A stretch of 50,573 bases of DNA from Bacteroidales bacterium (GTDB lineage: Bacteria > Bacteroidota > Bacteroidia > Bacteroidales > VadinHA17): assembly GCA_003157015.1 (NCBI GenBank), contig PMIJ01000135.1, positions 1-50,573 on the forward strand. Reading direction: 5' to 3'. Positions 1 through 8,116 of the stretch are shown here, one piece after another. Both the position numbers and the translations under genes were made by a program. The notes under the pieces were generated by a model, which did no database searches, was not told the origin of the DNA, and saw nothing but the letters and a program-made list of their open reading frames with translations. Numbering within the stretch: position 1 is the first letter of the stretch; each line of letters begins with the position of its first letter.

Positions 1-195
1 ACTTCGTTTTGTTTAGCAAACTCGTCCGCCCCTCATAAGCCTTATATGCAGTTCTTGTTCATCAGGCCGAAAATTTGCCGCCGGCTTCCTTCAGATTCCT
101 CCTCACGAAGGACACCCTTGCCTTTAGCTAACACTTCCTACTGCCAAGTGTGTTCGGGTCTTGCACCCTATAGTCATCGCCCATGCCGGGCGCAC
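1..195 (-). mobile_element. Group IIC intron, 5' end only (truncated by window edge)
   Basis: Read on the minus strand, the sequence begins GTGCGCCCGGCATGGG at position 195 and continues through blocks that match, from memory, the 5' half of domain I of group IIC introns such as that of Oceanobacillus iheyensis: CTATAGGGTG, GACCCGAAC, AAGGGTGTCC, AATCTGAAGGAAGC, GAGTTTGC and AACAAAACGAAGT, in the same order and with similar spacing. Only about 195 nt are present. The rest of the ribozyme and any reverse transcriptase/maturase lie left of the window. The 5' exon is a hairpin (203-222) six to seven bases from the splice site, the type of target expected for IIC introns. Whether the intron is intact or mobile cannot be told. 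Confidence 0.85.
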
Positions 196-201
196 TAAAG
201 T

Positions 202-228
202 AGGCCTGCATGATTGCGGGCCTTTTTT
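202..228 (+). terminator. Rho-independent terminator, also the intron target hairpin
   Basis: The stem GGCCTGCA / TGCGGGCC with a TGAT loop (203-222) contains one T.G pair and is followed on the + strand by six T's (223-228). A202-T223 can extend the stem. An A-rich stretch on the other side makes it partly bidirectional. It would end a + strand transcript entering from the left, and it separates that transcript from truA. The intron lies directly next to it on the opposite strand. Confidence 0.8.
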
Positions 229-278
229 ATCAGGAATAATTATCAGGTGATAATTCTTTCTCATTCATTGAATAGTTA

Positions 279-286
279 TATTTTTG
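279..286 (+). promoter_or_regulatory. Candidate -7 box (TATTTTTG) for truA
   Basis: TATTTTTG fits the Bacteroidota -7 consensus TAnnTTTG. It ends 13 bases before the truA GTG, so the leader would be very short. No convincing -33 TTTG was found at the usual spacing. Confidence 0.45.
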
Positions 287-299
287 CAAAAACAAATTT

Positions 300-1055
300 G
301 TGAAAACCCGATACTTCATATTTATCTCATATAAAGGCACTTCCTACCATGGCTGGCAGATACAGCCTAATTCAGTAACTGTGCAGAAGATTCTGGATGA
401 AGCATTGACCGTTGTACTTAACGAAAAAATATCGACTATTGGTGCAGGAAGAACAGATACCGGAGTTCATGCGATATACTTCTGTGCACATTTTGACAGT
501 ATATCACCTGATCTTTTATCACTGGGAAACCTGATTTTCCGACTTAACCAATATCTGCCCTCCGATATATCCGTTTTCTCATTAAAAAAAGTAGTTCCCG
601 ATGCAAGCGCAAGATACAGCGCTACTTCAAGGACTTACAAATATTATATATCAAGGATAAAGGATCCTTTTTCACTTTATTCAAGCTGGTACCTTCACGG
701 AAGTATTTATATTGATTCAATGAATGAAGCATGTCATTTGCTTTTGAATCATTCCGACTTTACAAGCTTCAGCCGGCTTCATTCGGGTTCAAAATCCAAT
801 ATCTGTAAGATTTATAGTGCCGTCTGGAAGGAATCAGATAACCGTATTGTATTTACAATTAAAGCCGACCGTTTTCTCAGGAACATGGTTAGAGCTATTG
901 TCGGAACAATGGTAGAAGTTGGTTTTGGGAAAATGGATCTAAAAGAATTTGAAGATATTATCCTTGCGAAGGACCGTTGCAAAGCCGGCAAATCTGCCCC
1001 TGCGAAGGGGTTGTTTCTGGCGGATATTGAATATCCGGAGGAGATATTTATTTAA
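300..1055 (+). CDS. truA: tRNA pseudouridine synthase A
   Basis: TruA converts uridine to pseudouridine at positions 38-40 of the tRNA anticodon stem-loop in the cytoplasm. The 251-residue length is normal for the family. The catalytic-Asp motif GAGRTDTGVHA is seen near residue 48, preceded by the N-terminal YKGTSYHGWQ segment. The C-terminal half contains RFLRNMVRAIVG, the other family signature. The GTG start at 300 fits the family N-terminus and lies just after a TAnnTTTG box. The gene stands alone: the left neighbour is an intron and terminator, and the right neighbour is a convergent operon. The function call is secure; only the exact start is uncertain. Confidence 0.95.
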   Translation: MKTRYFIFISYKGTSYHGWQIQPNSVTVQKILDEALTVVLNEKISTIGAGRTDTGVHAIYFCAHFDSISPDLLSLGNLIFRLNQYLPSDISVFSLKKVVPDASARYSATSRTYKYYISRIKDPFSLYSSWYLHGSIYIDSMNEACHLLLNHSDFTSFSRLHSGSKSNICKIYSAVWKESDNRIVFTIKADRFLRNMVRAIVGTMVEVGFGKMDLKEFEDIILAKDRCKAGKSAPAKGLFLADIEYPEEIFI

Positions 1056-1097
1056 AATCAATTAATTGCAAGGACCATAATAAATGCGTAATTGTTC

Positions 1098-1128
1098 TGT
1101 AGAGACGCCCAAATTGGGCGTCTCTACA
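1098..1128. repeat. Perfect 31-nt palindrome between truA and flxA
   Basis: Two perfect 13-nt arms (TGTAGAGACGCCC and its complement) flank AAATT, in which two further A-T pairs can form. No T-tract follows on either strand, so it is not a standard terminator. Similar GTAGAGACG palindromes occur as dispersed repeats in Bacteroidota and cyanobacteria (recollection). It lies in the convergent spacer of truA and the hdr-flx operon. Confidence 0.75.
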
Positions 1129-1178
1129 TTCGCCCGTATAAGTTTGTGACCTTGCCGTAAACAGTATTTAGATACATT

Positions 1179-1202
1179 AAAAGTGAAGTTACAAACTTCG
1201 CT
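1179..1202 (-). terminator. Probable terminator of the hdr-flx operon
   Basis: On the minus strand, a hairpin with core stem GAAGTT / AACTTC and a TGT loop, plus outer AG/CT pairs across one C-A mismatch, is followed by TTTT. It starts 18 bases past the flxA stop. The stem is short and AT-rich, so the call is moderate. Confidence 0.45.
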
Positions 1203-1219
1203 TAGCCTGTCTTATTGAT

Positions 1220-2056
1220 TTAGTATTCGTCAGGCAGTTCTTTCAGCTGGGCCAGGGTAAATACCGGACCATCTTTGCATACGTAAACCTTACCCACATT
1301 GCAACGACCGCATTTCCCAAAGCCGCATTTCATGCGATTCTCAAGAGTAGTAAAAATATTTTCATCTGCAAAGCCCAGTTTTGCCAGTACAGGAAAAGTA
1401 TATTTTATCATTACCGGGGGTCCGCAAACAATGGCTATTGTATCTTTTGATGATGGGGCAATTTTCTCTACTATAGTCGGAACAAAACCTATCTCCCCTT
1501 GCCAGTCAGGAGATTCACCACCCGGATCAACTGTAGTTACCAATTTAACATCCTTTCTAAGCTCCCAGTCTTTAAGCTCATCTTTATATACCAGGTCCTT
1601 TACAGTTCTTGCTCCATATATAATTGTTACATCTTTGAAATTCTCCCTAAGGTCGAGTGCATTCCATATAACGCAACGCATCGGAGGCAATGCTATACCG
1701 CCGGCAATAAAAAGAAGGTTTTTGCCTTTCCATTCATCAACAGGAAAAATATTGCCGTATGGCCCTCTAAAACCTATTATGCCCCCCTCTTCGCATCCTG
1801 AAAGTGCATTTGTAACCTTCCCGGTTTGCCTGAAAGTAAATTCAATATATCCTTTCCTTGTTGGTGGGGAAGCGATACAGAAAGTAGATTCACCAACACC
1901 GTAAACAGAATATTCTCCAAACTGACCGGCTTTATAGGAAAACTTATCCTGGTCTGCTTCATTAACAAATTTTAGCATGAAAGTTTTTACTCCAGGCGCC
2001 TCATAAGTAATCTTCTCGATCCTCATAAGATAAGGCATATATAAATTATCCATCAT
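1220..2056 (-). CDS. flxA: FlxA-like NAD(P)H/FAD oxidoreductase subunit
   Basis: This is the flavin- and NAD-binding entry subunit of the FlxABCD module. It resembles sulfhydrogenase gamma, AsrB and DHOD electron-transfer subunits. Residues ~10-105 form the FAD barrel (GESTFCIASPP region), and ~112-240 the NAD-binding part with GGIALPPMR at 119-127 and CGPPVM at 211-216. C244, C249, C252 and C260 form the C-terminal [2Fe-2S] site typical of this family. At 278 residues it has normal length. It is the last gene of the operon and overlaps flxB by four bases (ATGA). Expected role (family knowledge): exchange electrons with NADH and pass them to FlxB/C. NADH versus NADPH specificity cannot be read here. 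Confidence 0.88.
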   Translation of the reverse strand: MMDNLYMPYLMRIEKITYEAPGVKTFMLKFVNEADQDKFSYKAGQFGEYSVYGVGESTFCIASPPTRKGYIEFTFRQTGKVTNALSGCEEGGIIGFRGPYGNIFPVDEWKGKNLLFIAGGIALPPMRCVIWNALDLRENFKDVTIIYGARTVKDLVYKDELKDWELRKDVKLVTTVDPGGESPDWQGEIGFVPTIVEKIAPSSKDTIAIVCGPPVMIKYTFPVLAKLGFADENIFTTLENRMKCGFGKCGRCNVGKVYVCKDGPVFTLAQLKELPDEY

Positions 2057-3078
2057 ATTGTAACCTCCTGAATAGAAATTAAATGTTCCAGAATATTCAT
2101 ATCAACAGGACATGCCCTTGAACATCGTCCGCAACCGGTACAGCCATAAACTGACAACCTTTCAGGCATGTAAGAAAACTTATGCATTATCCTCTGTCTC
2201 CACCTGGAAGATTGCACTTCACGTGGGTTATGTCCCGATGTATGGATTGTGAAATGAGAAAATCCGCAAGAATCCCAGCACCTAAGGCGTGAACCTTTTT
2301 TCCCGTGAGCTTCATCCTGAATGTCAAAACAAGCGCATGTTGGACAAACATAGGCACATGCTCCGCAACCCAGACATCTCAGGGATTGTTCAATCCACTC
2401 TTCACTTTCAAAAAATTTATCGAGCTTTGTTGTGATTTCTTCATGATTAAATCTTACAGGAACCTCTGCCAGATATTTCTCTTTCTCAGTGCTGTCCGAT
2501 TTTTCAAAAAGAGCTGACGCCTGATTTACTATACTTTGCCCTTTTTCGGTCAAAATTTCAGCCAGGTAATCGCCATCTTCTCCCAAACGGGTGAATAAAA
2601 TGTCGCTTCCGGCTGTATTTCCTGGGTTTCCGCCTACTGAAGTACAGAAACAGTATTCATCTGCTTTATTGCAGCTGAATCCAAAAACCGTAACCTTCGA
2701 TAAACGGTTATTATAAATTTCGTCTTTATAATCCCAGTTAAAAATTGAACTAAGCTCTCCTATTCCTATTGCATCGCATGGTCTTACACCCCAGAGAATT
2801 ACTTCCGGAATATCTTTAAGATCTATTCCTTTTACCGACATTCCCTCTTTATTCTTCGAATAGTCCAGTATCTTTTCAGTGCGGGGAAATGCTATATCCT
2901 TTGATGATTCTGTTGTCTGGATATATCCGGTTGAAATCCCAGCAAAGCTTTCTGCATTCCGGAAAGTGGTCTTCCCGTTCTTTGAGAAAGGAGCATAGAT
3001 AGTTTTACTGTTCTGCTTTAAGATATCGAAAAGCTTTTCCAGTGAGTTTTTCCTGACTAATCGCTTATCAATATTCAT
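2053..3078 (-). CDS. flxB: FlxB-like iron-sulfur protein (sulfhydrogenase beta/AsrA family)
   Basis: The 341-residue protein carries an N-terminal domain of the anaerobic sulfite reductase A / sulfhydrogenase beta type (GVRPCDAIGI at ~97-106) and two C-terminal [4Fe-4S] sites. The first uses C235, C238, C241 and C245; the second C313, C316, C319 and C323. Extra cysteines (C137, C143, C145, C248, C250, C267, C271) may bind another cluster or flavin-linked site. By analogy with Desulfovibrio FlxB it relays electrons between FlxA and FlxC/FlxD. The stop overlaps the flxA start, and flxC ends three bases upstream, so translation is probably coupled. AsrA itself is unlikely, because no AsrC sulfite reductase is present. 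Confidence 0.82.
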   Translation of the reverse strand: MNIDKRLVRKNSLEKLFDILKQNSKTIYAPFSKNGKTTFRNAESFAGISTGYIQTTESSKDIAFPRTEKILDYSKNKEGMSVKGIDLKDIPEVILWGVRPCDAIGIGELSSIFNWDYKDEIYNNRLSKVTVFGFSCNKADEYCFCTSVGGNPGNTAGSDILFTRLGEDGDYLAEILTEKGQSIVNQASALFEKSDSTEKEKYLAEVPVRFNHEEITTKLDKFFESEEWIEQSLRCLGCGACAYVCPTCACFDIQDEAHGKKGSRLRCWDSCGFSHFTIHTSGHNPREVQSSRWRQRIMHKFSYMPERLSVYGCTGCGRCSRACPVDMNILEHLISIQEVTI

Positions 3079-3081
3079 ATC

Positions 3082-3882
3082 TTATTGTATAAAATTTTCT
3101 TTATCATCAGCTTTAAATGTTGACATGAGATGATCACCCTTAAGGGCAGGCTGATAACCTCCAAAGTGCTCCTTCGCATCCATGAGCATCTTCTTAGTCA
3201 GCAGGTTTATTGGTATTGAAAGAGGACACGCGTTATAACAGGCATCACAATCAATGCAACGGCCTGTGAGATGAATAGCCCGCATAAGATGCCACTCGAG
3301 GTTCCCAAGCTCATGCGAAGGAACCGGGATCCACTGAGGCTGGTTAAAATCAACCGTACACCGGTGACAGTAGCACATCGGACATGCAGCACGGCATGCA
3401 TAACATTTGAAGCAGGGAGAAAGCTCGTCTATCCAGAATTTCCAACGCTCAGCACTAGTCATCTTTTCCAGCTTGGCGAGCATCTCTTTATTACGTTCAT
3501 CGATTTCAATCTGGTACTGATGAACAAATGTTTCTACTTCAACCAGATTCGCAAATTCGATTAACTTGCTTTCCGGTGTGATTCCGAGAACGAGCAGATT
3601 ATCATCGTTTACCTGGAACTCTGAAGCTAGCTGAATTATGCTGCGCATCACGGGCAAAGTGGCTGCAACAGCCATTTTCCCCTTTTCCTTAACTTCTTTT
3701 TTGGTAATATAAGCTGCCAGATTCTGAATGCAACGGCTATCAAAAATTAATTTATCGGCGTCTTCAGCTTTTTCTACAAAAATGGCGCGGGTTTTATTGC
3801 CTGTGCCCTGCTCATAACCAATCACAACTTTCACTGCAGCTGATTCGATAAGCTCTTTAGCGCGTTTAATTAAATCAACCAT
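3082..3882 (-). CDS. flxC: FlxC-like ferredoxin-type subunit
   Basis: This 266-residue protein has an N-terminal domain of about 130 residues (GYEQGTGNKTRAIFVEKAED near the start) followed by two [4Fe-4S] ferredoxin motifs: C157, C160, C163, C167, and C209, C212, C215, C219. Additional cysteines C170, C172 and C175 lie between them. The architecture fits FlxC of the Flx-Hdr complex (family knowledge), an electron relay between FlxA/B and the MvhD-like FlxD. Its start lies eight bases inside flxD, so the two are translationally coupled. No signal peptide or membrane segment is visible, so it is cytoplasmic. Assignment rests on operon position as well as motifs. Confidence 0.8.
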   Translation of the reverse strand: MVDLIKRAKELIESAAVKVVIGYEQGTGNKTRAIFVEKAEDADKLIFDSRCIQNLAAYITKKEVKEKGKMAVAATLPVMRSIIQLASEFQVNDDNLLVLGITPESKLIEFANLVEVETFVHQYQIEIDERNKEMLAKLEKMTSAERWKFWIDELSPCFKCYACRAACPMCYCHRCTVDFNQPQWIPVPSHELGNLEWHLMRAIHLTGRCIDCDACYNACPLSIPINLLTKKMLMDAKEHFGGYQPALKGDHLMSTFKADDKENFIQ

Positions 3883-4324
3883 GGCTCACCTCCTTTTCAG
3901 GGTATTTGGCTACTTTTTTATATTCGGTGTAAGGTCCTAATTCACGTATTGAAGCAACAGTAGCATTAACAATATCTGCCCATTTGGCTCCTTCTGCTGC
4001 CGAGACCCACGAGAACTTTATGCGTTCCGTATCAATTCCTGTGAAATCACATAATGATCTGAACATTATCCATCTTCTCCTGGCATGAAAGTTTCCCGAT
4101 GTATAATGACAATCATTCGGATGACAACCCGATACTATAATACCATCTGCACCTTCATCAAAAGCTTTCAGCAAAAGCATATAATCTATGCGCCCGGTAC
4201 ACGGAAACCTTATAATGCGAACATTTGAAGCATATTTGATACGACTGGTGCCGGTCAGGTCCGCTCCTGCATAAGTGCACCAGTTGCAGACAAAAGCAAC
4301 AATTTTTGGTTCAAATTCAGCCAT
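3875..4324 (-). CDS. flxD: FlxD / MvhD (FlpD) family electron-transfer subunit
   Basis: The protein is a complete MvhD/FlpD-family polypeptide of 149 residues. The five conserved cysteines of the family [2Fe-2S] site are seen: C13-x2-C16, C42 (FPCTGRID), C67 and C72 (SGCHPNDCH). In methanogens MvhD links the hydrogenase to HdrA; in Flx-type complexes it links the NADH module to HdrA (family knowledge). Here it sits exactly between the hdr and flx parts of the operon, 96 bases downstream of hdrA, and overlaps flxC by eight bases. The 96-base gap is the largest in the operon and is AT-rich, with no clear terminator. Confidence 0.9.
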   Translation of the reverse strand: MAEFEPKIVAFVCNWCTYAGADLTGTSRIKYASNVRIIRFPCTGRIDYMLLLKAFDEGADGIIVSGCHPNDCHYTSGNFHARRRWIMFRSLCDFTGIDTERIKFSWVSAAEGAKWADIVNATVASIRELGPYTEYKKVAKYPEKEVSHG

Positions 4325-4420
4325 TAGGAATTGATATTTAATAAGTGTCTTATATTTTTAATCATATCGCCTGAAAATAAATAAATTAAAATTTAAGATT
4401 CCTTATAGTCATACAATATA

Positions 4421-6424
4421 TTAATATTCATTTAATAAAGCCATAACTTCGGTATACATCTCTTCATGTGTATAGCCCTGTATATCAATTGATTTTGTGC
4501 GGCAAAATGCAACACATGTACCACATCCCTGGCATAATCCCGGATTAACTTTTGCAATTGATTTTATAACTTCGCCATTCCGATTCTTTATTTCTTCCTT
4601 CCCGATAGCCTGATAGGGACATGCTGAAACGCAAAGGAAGCAACCCACGCACGATGAATAAACAGGGGGAGCCTGTCGGTTCACAACGGCAATTATCGGC
4701 TCGCGTGTAAGTTCATCCTGAGAAAACAAACCGGCCACTTTAACTGCAGCTCCTGATGCCATTGCAACTGATTCGGGAATATCCCTGGGTGCCTGGCAAG
4801 CTCCTGCAAGAAAGATACCTGCCGTGTTTGTTTCCACAGGTTTCAATTTAGGATGAGCCTCAGCAAAAAATTTATAGGGATCGTATGATATATGCATTTT
4901 CTGTGCGAGTTCTTCAGCACCGTCATTGGCAATACCGGCTGTAGCAAGTACAACCATATCAGCTTCAATTTCCACAGGCATGGCATTCAGAAGAGTATCA
5001 ACACCATTTACTATCAGTTTGCCATTCTTTTCGTAAATCCTTGAAACCCTGCCGCGTACATAATTGACACCATCGTCTTCAATTGCTCTTCTGACAAATT
5101 CCTCATACTGCTTCCCTCCTGCCCTGATATCCATATAAAATACATATGATTTTCCTCCATGGACCTTATGCTGATAAAGCATAGCATGTTTTGCAATATA
5201 CATACAACATATTTTGGAACAGTAGGGAATACCTTTTGCAGGATCGCGCGATCCTGCACAGGCTAGGAAGACTATTTTTTCAGGAATTTTCCCGTCAGAT
5301 GGCCTCCTGATCTCTCCCAAAGTAGGACCTGAGGCTGATGCCAGTCTTTCAAACTGCAAGCCGGTTATAACATCAGGATATTTGCCATATCCGTATTCGG
5401 GGAAAAAATCAGGTTGTTTTATGGTAAATCCGGTAGCGATCACAATTGCGCCTATTTCCACTTCCATTATCTGATCTTCCTGGTCAAAACGAATCGCACC
5501 CGTCGGACATACTATTTCACAAACTTTGCATTTGCCTTTAATATAATAGGTGCAGTTTTTTCTATCGATCACAGGCTTATTGGGAACAGCCTGAGGAAAT
5601 GGAACATATATTGCAGTTCTTTTGCCAAGTCCTTCATTAAATTCGCTCGGTATTTTCTTTACCGGGCATTTGGTTGTACACTGGCCGCATCCGGTACAGA
5701 GCTTTTCATCGATGCTTTTTGATTTCCTTCTTATTTTGGCTTTGAAATTTCCAATGAACCCTTCGAGGCTTTCAAGTTCAGCATAGGTATATAATGTAAT
5801 ATTCGGATGCTGAGCAACTTCGACCATCCTGGGAGTAAGAATACACTGTGAACAGTCGAGTGTAGGGAATGTTTCCGATAATTGCGACATGTGTCCACCT
5901 ATTGAAGGATCTCTTTCAATCAGAATCACTTTATGACCTGTATTGGCAATATCGAGACTTGCCTGAATGCCGGCAATTCCACCGCCAATTACAAGGGCCG
6001 TTTTGGTGACTGGCACCTTTATTTCGTTGAGCGAATGATTATACTTTACTTTTTCTACCAGGATCCTGACAAGATCAATTGCTTTTTCAGTTGTAGCTTC
6101 ACATTTTTCATGTACCCATGAACAATGTTCCCGCAGGTTGGCCATCTCGCACATAAAAGGATTTAATCCTGCCTCGGCACAGGCCTTTCTGAAAGTAGGT
6201 TCGTGCATTCTTGGTGAACAGGATGCAACTACTACTCCGGTAAGTCCTTTTTCCTTAATTGCGCTTTTTATGAGATTCTGTCCCGGGTCTGAACACATAT
6301 ATTTATAATCCACACTGAAAGCTACTCCGTCATAATTGCCGGCTGTTTCTGCTACTTTGGCGCAATCAACTGTGGCGCTTATATTTTCACCGCAATGACA
6401 GACAAATACTCCAATTTTTGACAT
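4421..6424 (-). CDS. hdrA: Heterodisulfide reductase subunit A (HdrA), FAD-bifurcating
   Basis: HdrA is the flavin-bifurcating subunit of cytosolic HdrABC complexes. Seen in order: an N-terminal domain with VCHCG (C9, C11) and further cysteines at 44, 69, 82, 92, 101 and 108; a thioredoxin-reductase-like FAD domain beginning at ~142 with GGGIAG (147-152); CSQC (191-194); two central [4Fe-4S] motifs at ~243-253 and ~287-310; and two C-terminal ferredoxin motifs (CVGCFLCVSACP and CQGCGTCVAFCR). All are intact. At 667 residues it is a full-length single HdrA with no fused MvhD. In Flx-Hdr systems it splits an electron pair between ferredoxin and HdrBC (family knowledge). Confidence 0.95.
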   Translation of the reverse strand: MSKIGVFVCHCGENISATVDCAKVAETAGNYDGVAFSVDYKYMCSDPGQNLIKSAIKEKGLTGVVVASCSPRMHEPTFRKACAEAGLNPFMCEMANLREHCSWVHEKCEATTEKAIDLVRILVEKVKYNHSLNEIKVPVTKTALVIGGGIAGIQASLDIANTGHKVILIERDPSIGGHMSQLSETFPTLDCSQCILTPRMVEVAQHPNITLYTYAELESLEGFIGNFKAKIRRKSKSIDEKLCTGCGQCTTKCPVKKIPSEFNEGLGKRTAIYVPFPQAVPNKPVIDRKNCTYYIKGKCKVCEIVCPTGAIRFDQEDQIMEVEIGAIVIATGFTIKQPDFFPEYGYGKYPDVITGLQFERLASASGPTLGEIRRPSDGKIPEKIVFLACAGSRDPAKGIPYCSKICCMYIAKHAMLYQHKVHGGKSYVFYMDIRAGGKQYEEFVRRAIEDDGVNYVRGRVSRIYEKNGKLIVNGVDTLLNAMPVEIEADMVVLATAGIANDGAEELAQKMHISYDPYKFFAEAHPKLKPVETNTAGIFLAGACQAPRDIPESVAMASGAAVKVAGLFSQDELTREPIIAVVNRQAPPVYSSCVGCFLCVSACPYQAIGKEEIKNRNGEVIKSIAKVNPGLCQGCGTCVAFCRTKSIDIQGYTHEEMYTEVMALLNEY

Positions 6425-6451
6425 ATAATTGCTTGATATACTTATAAATGA

Positions 6452-7291
6452 TCAAACTGTTACTTTCACAAAATGTCTCTGAAGGCCAAGAGCCTTCCTG
6501 TCGAGACCAAGAGCAAGCCCGATAGCCTGCGTTATGTACAGGACGGGAATATCAACTTTTTCACCCAGATATGAGTCAATTTCATTACGGCGCATATCGA
6601 GATTAGAATGGCACATGGGGCAGGCAACGATTACTGCTTCAGCACCTCTGTCTTTAGCATCACCTATTATTTTACCCGAGAGCCTGCCAACTGAGCTGGT
6701 CCTTGAAACTGACAAGCCGGCACCGCAACATTCAGTTTTAAAAGCCCAGTCTATAGGTGTTGCTCCTGCCTTTAGCATCAAAACATCTAATGTCTGAGGA
6801 TCTTCTTCCCGATCGAATTTTAATATCTCATGCGGCCTTACTAGAAGGCACCCATAATAGCAGGCAACTTTATGATCAAAAGGTTTTACAACCCGGCCTT
6901 CCAGGTTTGGTGTAATATATTTATCGAGCATCTGGACGATATTTAAAACAGTTACCGATCCGGTATACTCAAGACCATTAGCTTCGGTTATAGCTTTTAG
7001 AGCCGGGTCCTTCGATAACTCATGTATTGTAACCGTAAGTCTGCTGTAACACGCTGCACACGGAACAACTATTTCAGTCAATCCTTGCTTTTCTGCAAGA
7101 GAAAGAATTCTTGCCGGAAGTGCCAGGGAAAGCTCCTTATTCATATTATGAGCTGCAGTTGCCCCGCAGCAATTCCAGTCATTGATTTCCTCTAAATTGA
7201 TGTCGAAAGCTTTTGCTACTGCAAGAACCGACTCGGCATATTCACGTGAGGATCCTTTGAGAGAACAACCTGGATAAAATCCTAAAGTCAT
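6452..7291 (-). CDS. hdrB: Heterodisulfide reductase subunit B (HdrB), two CCG domains
   Basis: HdrB is the disulfide-reducing catalytic subunit. Both CCG domains are intact: C9, C41-C42-G, C78-x2-C81, and C148, C188-C189-G, C224-x2-C227. These bind the two non-cubane [4Fe-4S] clusters in methanogen HdrB (family knowledge). Length is 279 residues. It lies four bases downstream of hdrC and 27 bases upstream of hdrA. The natural substrate is unknown: it would be CoM-S-S-CoB in methanogens and possibly the DsrC trisulfide in sulfate reducers, but neither partner is seen here. Another thiol protein or low-molecular-weight disulfide is possible. Confidence 0.95.
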   Translation of the reverse strand: MTLGFYPGCSLKGSSREYAESVLAVAKAFDINLEEINDWNCCGATAAHNMNKELSLALPARILSLAEKQGLTEIVVPCAACYSRLTVTIHELSKDPALKAITEANGLEYTGSVTVLNIVQMLDKYITPNLEGRVVKPFDHKVACYYGCLLVRPHEILKFDREEDPQTLDVLMLKAGATPIDWAFKTECCGAGLSVSRTSSVGRLSGKIIGDAKDRGAEAVIVACPMCHSNLDMRRNEIDSYLGEKVDIPVLYITQAIGLALGLDRKALGLQRHFVKVTV

Positions 7292-7295
7292 ATAT

Positions 7296-7868
7296 TTAGT
7301 TTTTATTCTTTTTATTTGATTTTCTGAAGATTGAGGCCATCCCTGAACGATCTTTTATCAACTCAGGAATAATATTCAGCTTACCCCGCTTCATCATTTT
7401 TGGTGCGAGCGCAAGATCGTCAAAAATTTTTAACGTCCTGGTTTTATAGTCAACAAATAAGCCGATTTCATAAAGTCTGCCTGTGTATTTAATTGAGTCG
7501 AGAAAAGATTTATGAAAAGCCACAATCTCTTTTGCCTTTGGATTTGCTTTTTTCTCATTTAATGATTTTTCCCTTAAGAAATCCATCATTTTTGGAATAT
7601 CAATACTCATTGGGCAACGTGCAAAACACATTTCGCATGTAAGGCATACCCAGATAGTGAAAGAGCGCAGGACTTTTTCTTCAAGAACCGGATCGCCCGT
7701 CTGCAACATCCTCATAATCACACTCGGAGGATAATCCATCTCTTCTGAAAGCGGACAACCTGCAGAACATTTCCCGCACTGGTAACAATGGGTAACTTTT
7801 ACCTCTGTATGCTCCAGCACTTCTCCTCCAAGTCCTGATATTCCTGACTGATGCGTATCTGAACTCAT
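7296..7868 (-). CDS. hdrC: Heterodisulfide reductase subunit C (HdrC)
   Basis: HdrC carries electrons from HdrA to HdrB through two [4Fe-4S] clusters, visible as C28, C31, C34, C38 and C75, C78, C81, C85. The 190-residue length and the basic C-terminal tail (RKSNKKNKN) are ordinary for the family. No transmembrane helices are present, so the complex should be soluble. It is the first gene of the seven-gene operon. The ATG at 7868 faces a 289-base spacer shared with nuoA, and a candidate -7 box for this direction lies at 7915-7922. Confidence 0.93.
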   Translation of the reverse strand: MSSDTHQSGISGLGGEVLEHTEVKVTHCYQCGKCSAGCPLSEEMDYPPSVIMRMLQTGDPVLEEKVLRSFTIWVCLTCEMCFARCPMSIDIPKMMDFLREKSLNEKKANPKAKEIVAFHKSFLDSIKYTGRLYEIGLFVDYKTRTLKIFDDLALAPKMMKRGKLNIIPELIKDRSGMASIFRKSNKKNKN

Positions 7869-7914
7869 GATATTCTTATTAATACTTAATATAAATCACA
7901 TTTTTGATGGCGCA

Positions 7915-7922
7915 CAAAAATA
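7915..7922 (-). promoter_or_regulatory. Candidate -7 box (TATTTTTG) for the hdr-flx operon
   Basis: On the minus strand TATTTTTG matches TAnnTTTG and would start transcription near 7908, about 40 bases before hdrC. No clear -33 element was found, so the call rests on one motif and position. Confidence 0.4.
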
Positions 7923-8059
7923 ACCATTTTTACTGCTCTAATTACATGAAAAAAGTCATATTACGGATTTCATAAAAATCATGTAAAACCTCTGATCACC
8001 TTTTCAGACCGTAACATTCATCTAATCTGTGAAATAAATAACAGTACTTTTTTTGCCAA

Positions 8060-8075
8060 TGTGATAAATATCACC
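8060..8075. promoter_or_regulatory. CRP/FNR-family operator-like palindrome
   Basis: TGTGATAAATATCACC is TGTGAT-N4-ATCACM with 15 of 16 bases fitting the palindrome of the CRP/FNR superfamily. Its centre (8067.5) lies about 63 bases upstream of the transcription start inferred from the nuoA -7 box at 8117-8124, close to a class I activator position. It could also act on hdrC, though at greater distance. The regulator is not in this window. It is the only such site seen in the spacer. Confidence 0.6.
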
Positions 8076-8116
8076 TTTAACAGATGTTAATCATTTCACA
8101 AAACAAAAAAAAAATC

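Noticed and set aside
1098..1128. Palindrome considered as the truA terminator
   Set aside because: No T-run follows on either strand; a repeat is the simpler reading.
1299..1904. Open frame of 201 codons antisense to flxA
   Set aside because: It is a shadow of a strongly supported flavoprotein gene and shows no recognisable domain.
2053..3078. FlxB considered as anaerobic sulfite reductase subunit A
   Set aside because: No AsrC sirohaem subunit is present, and the neighbours are FlxA, FlxC, FlxD and HdrABC.
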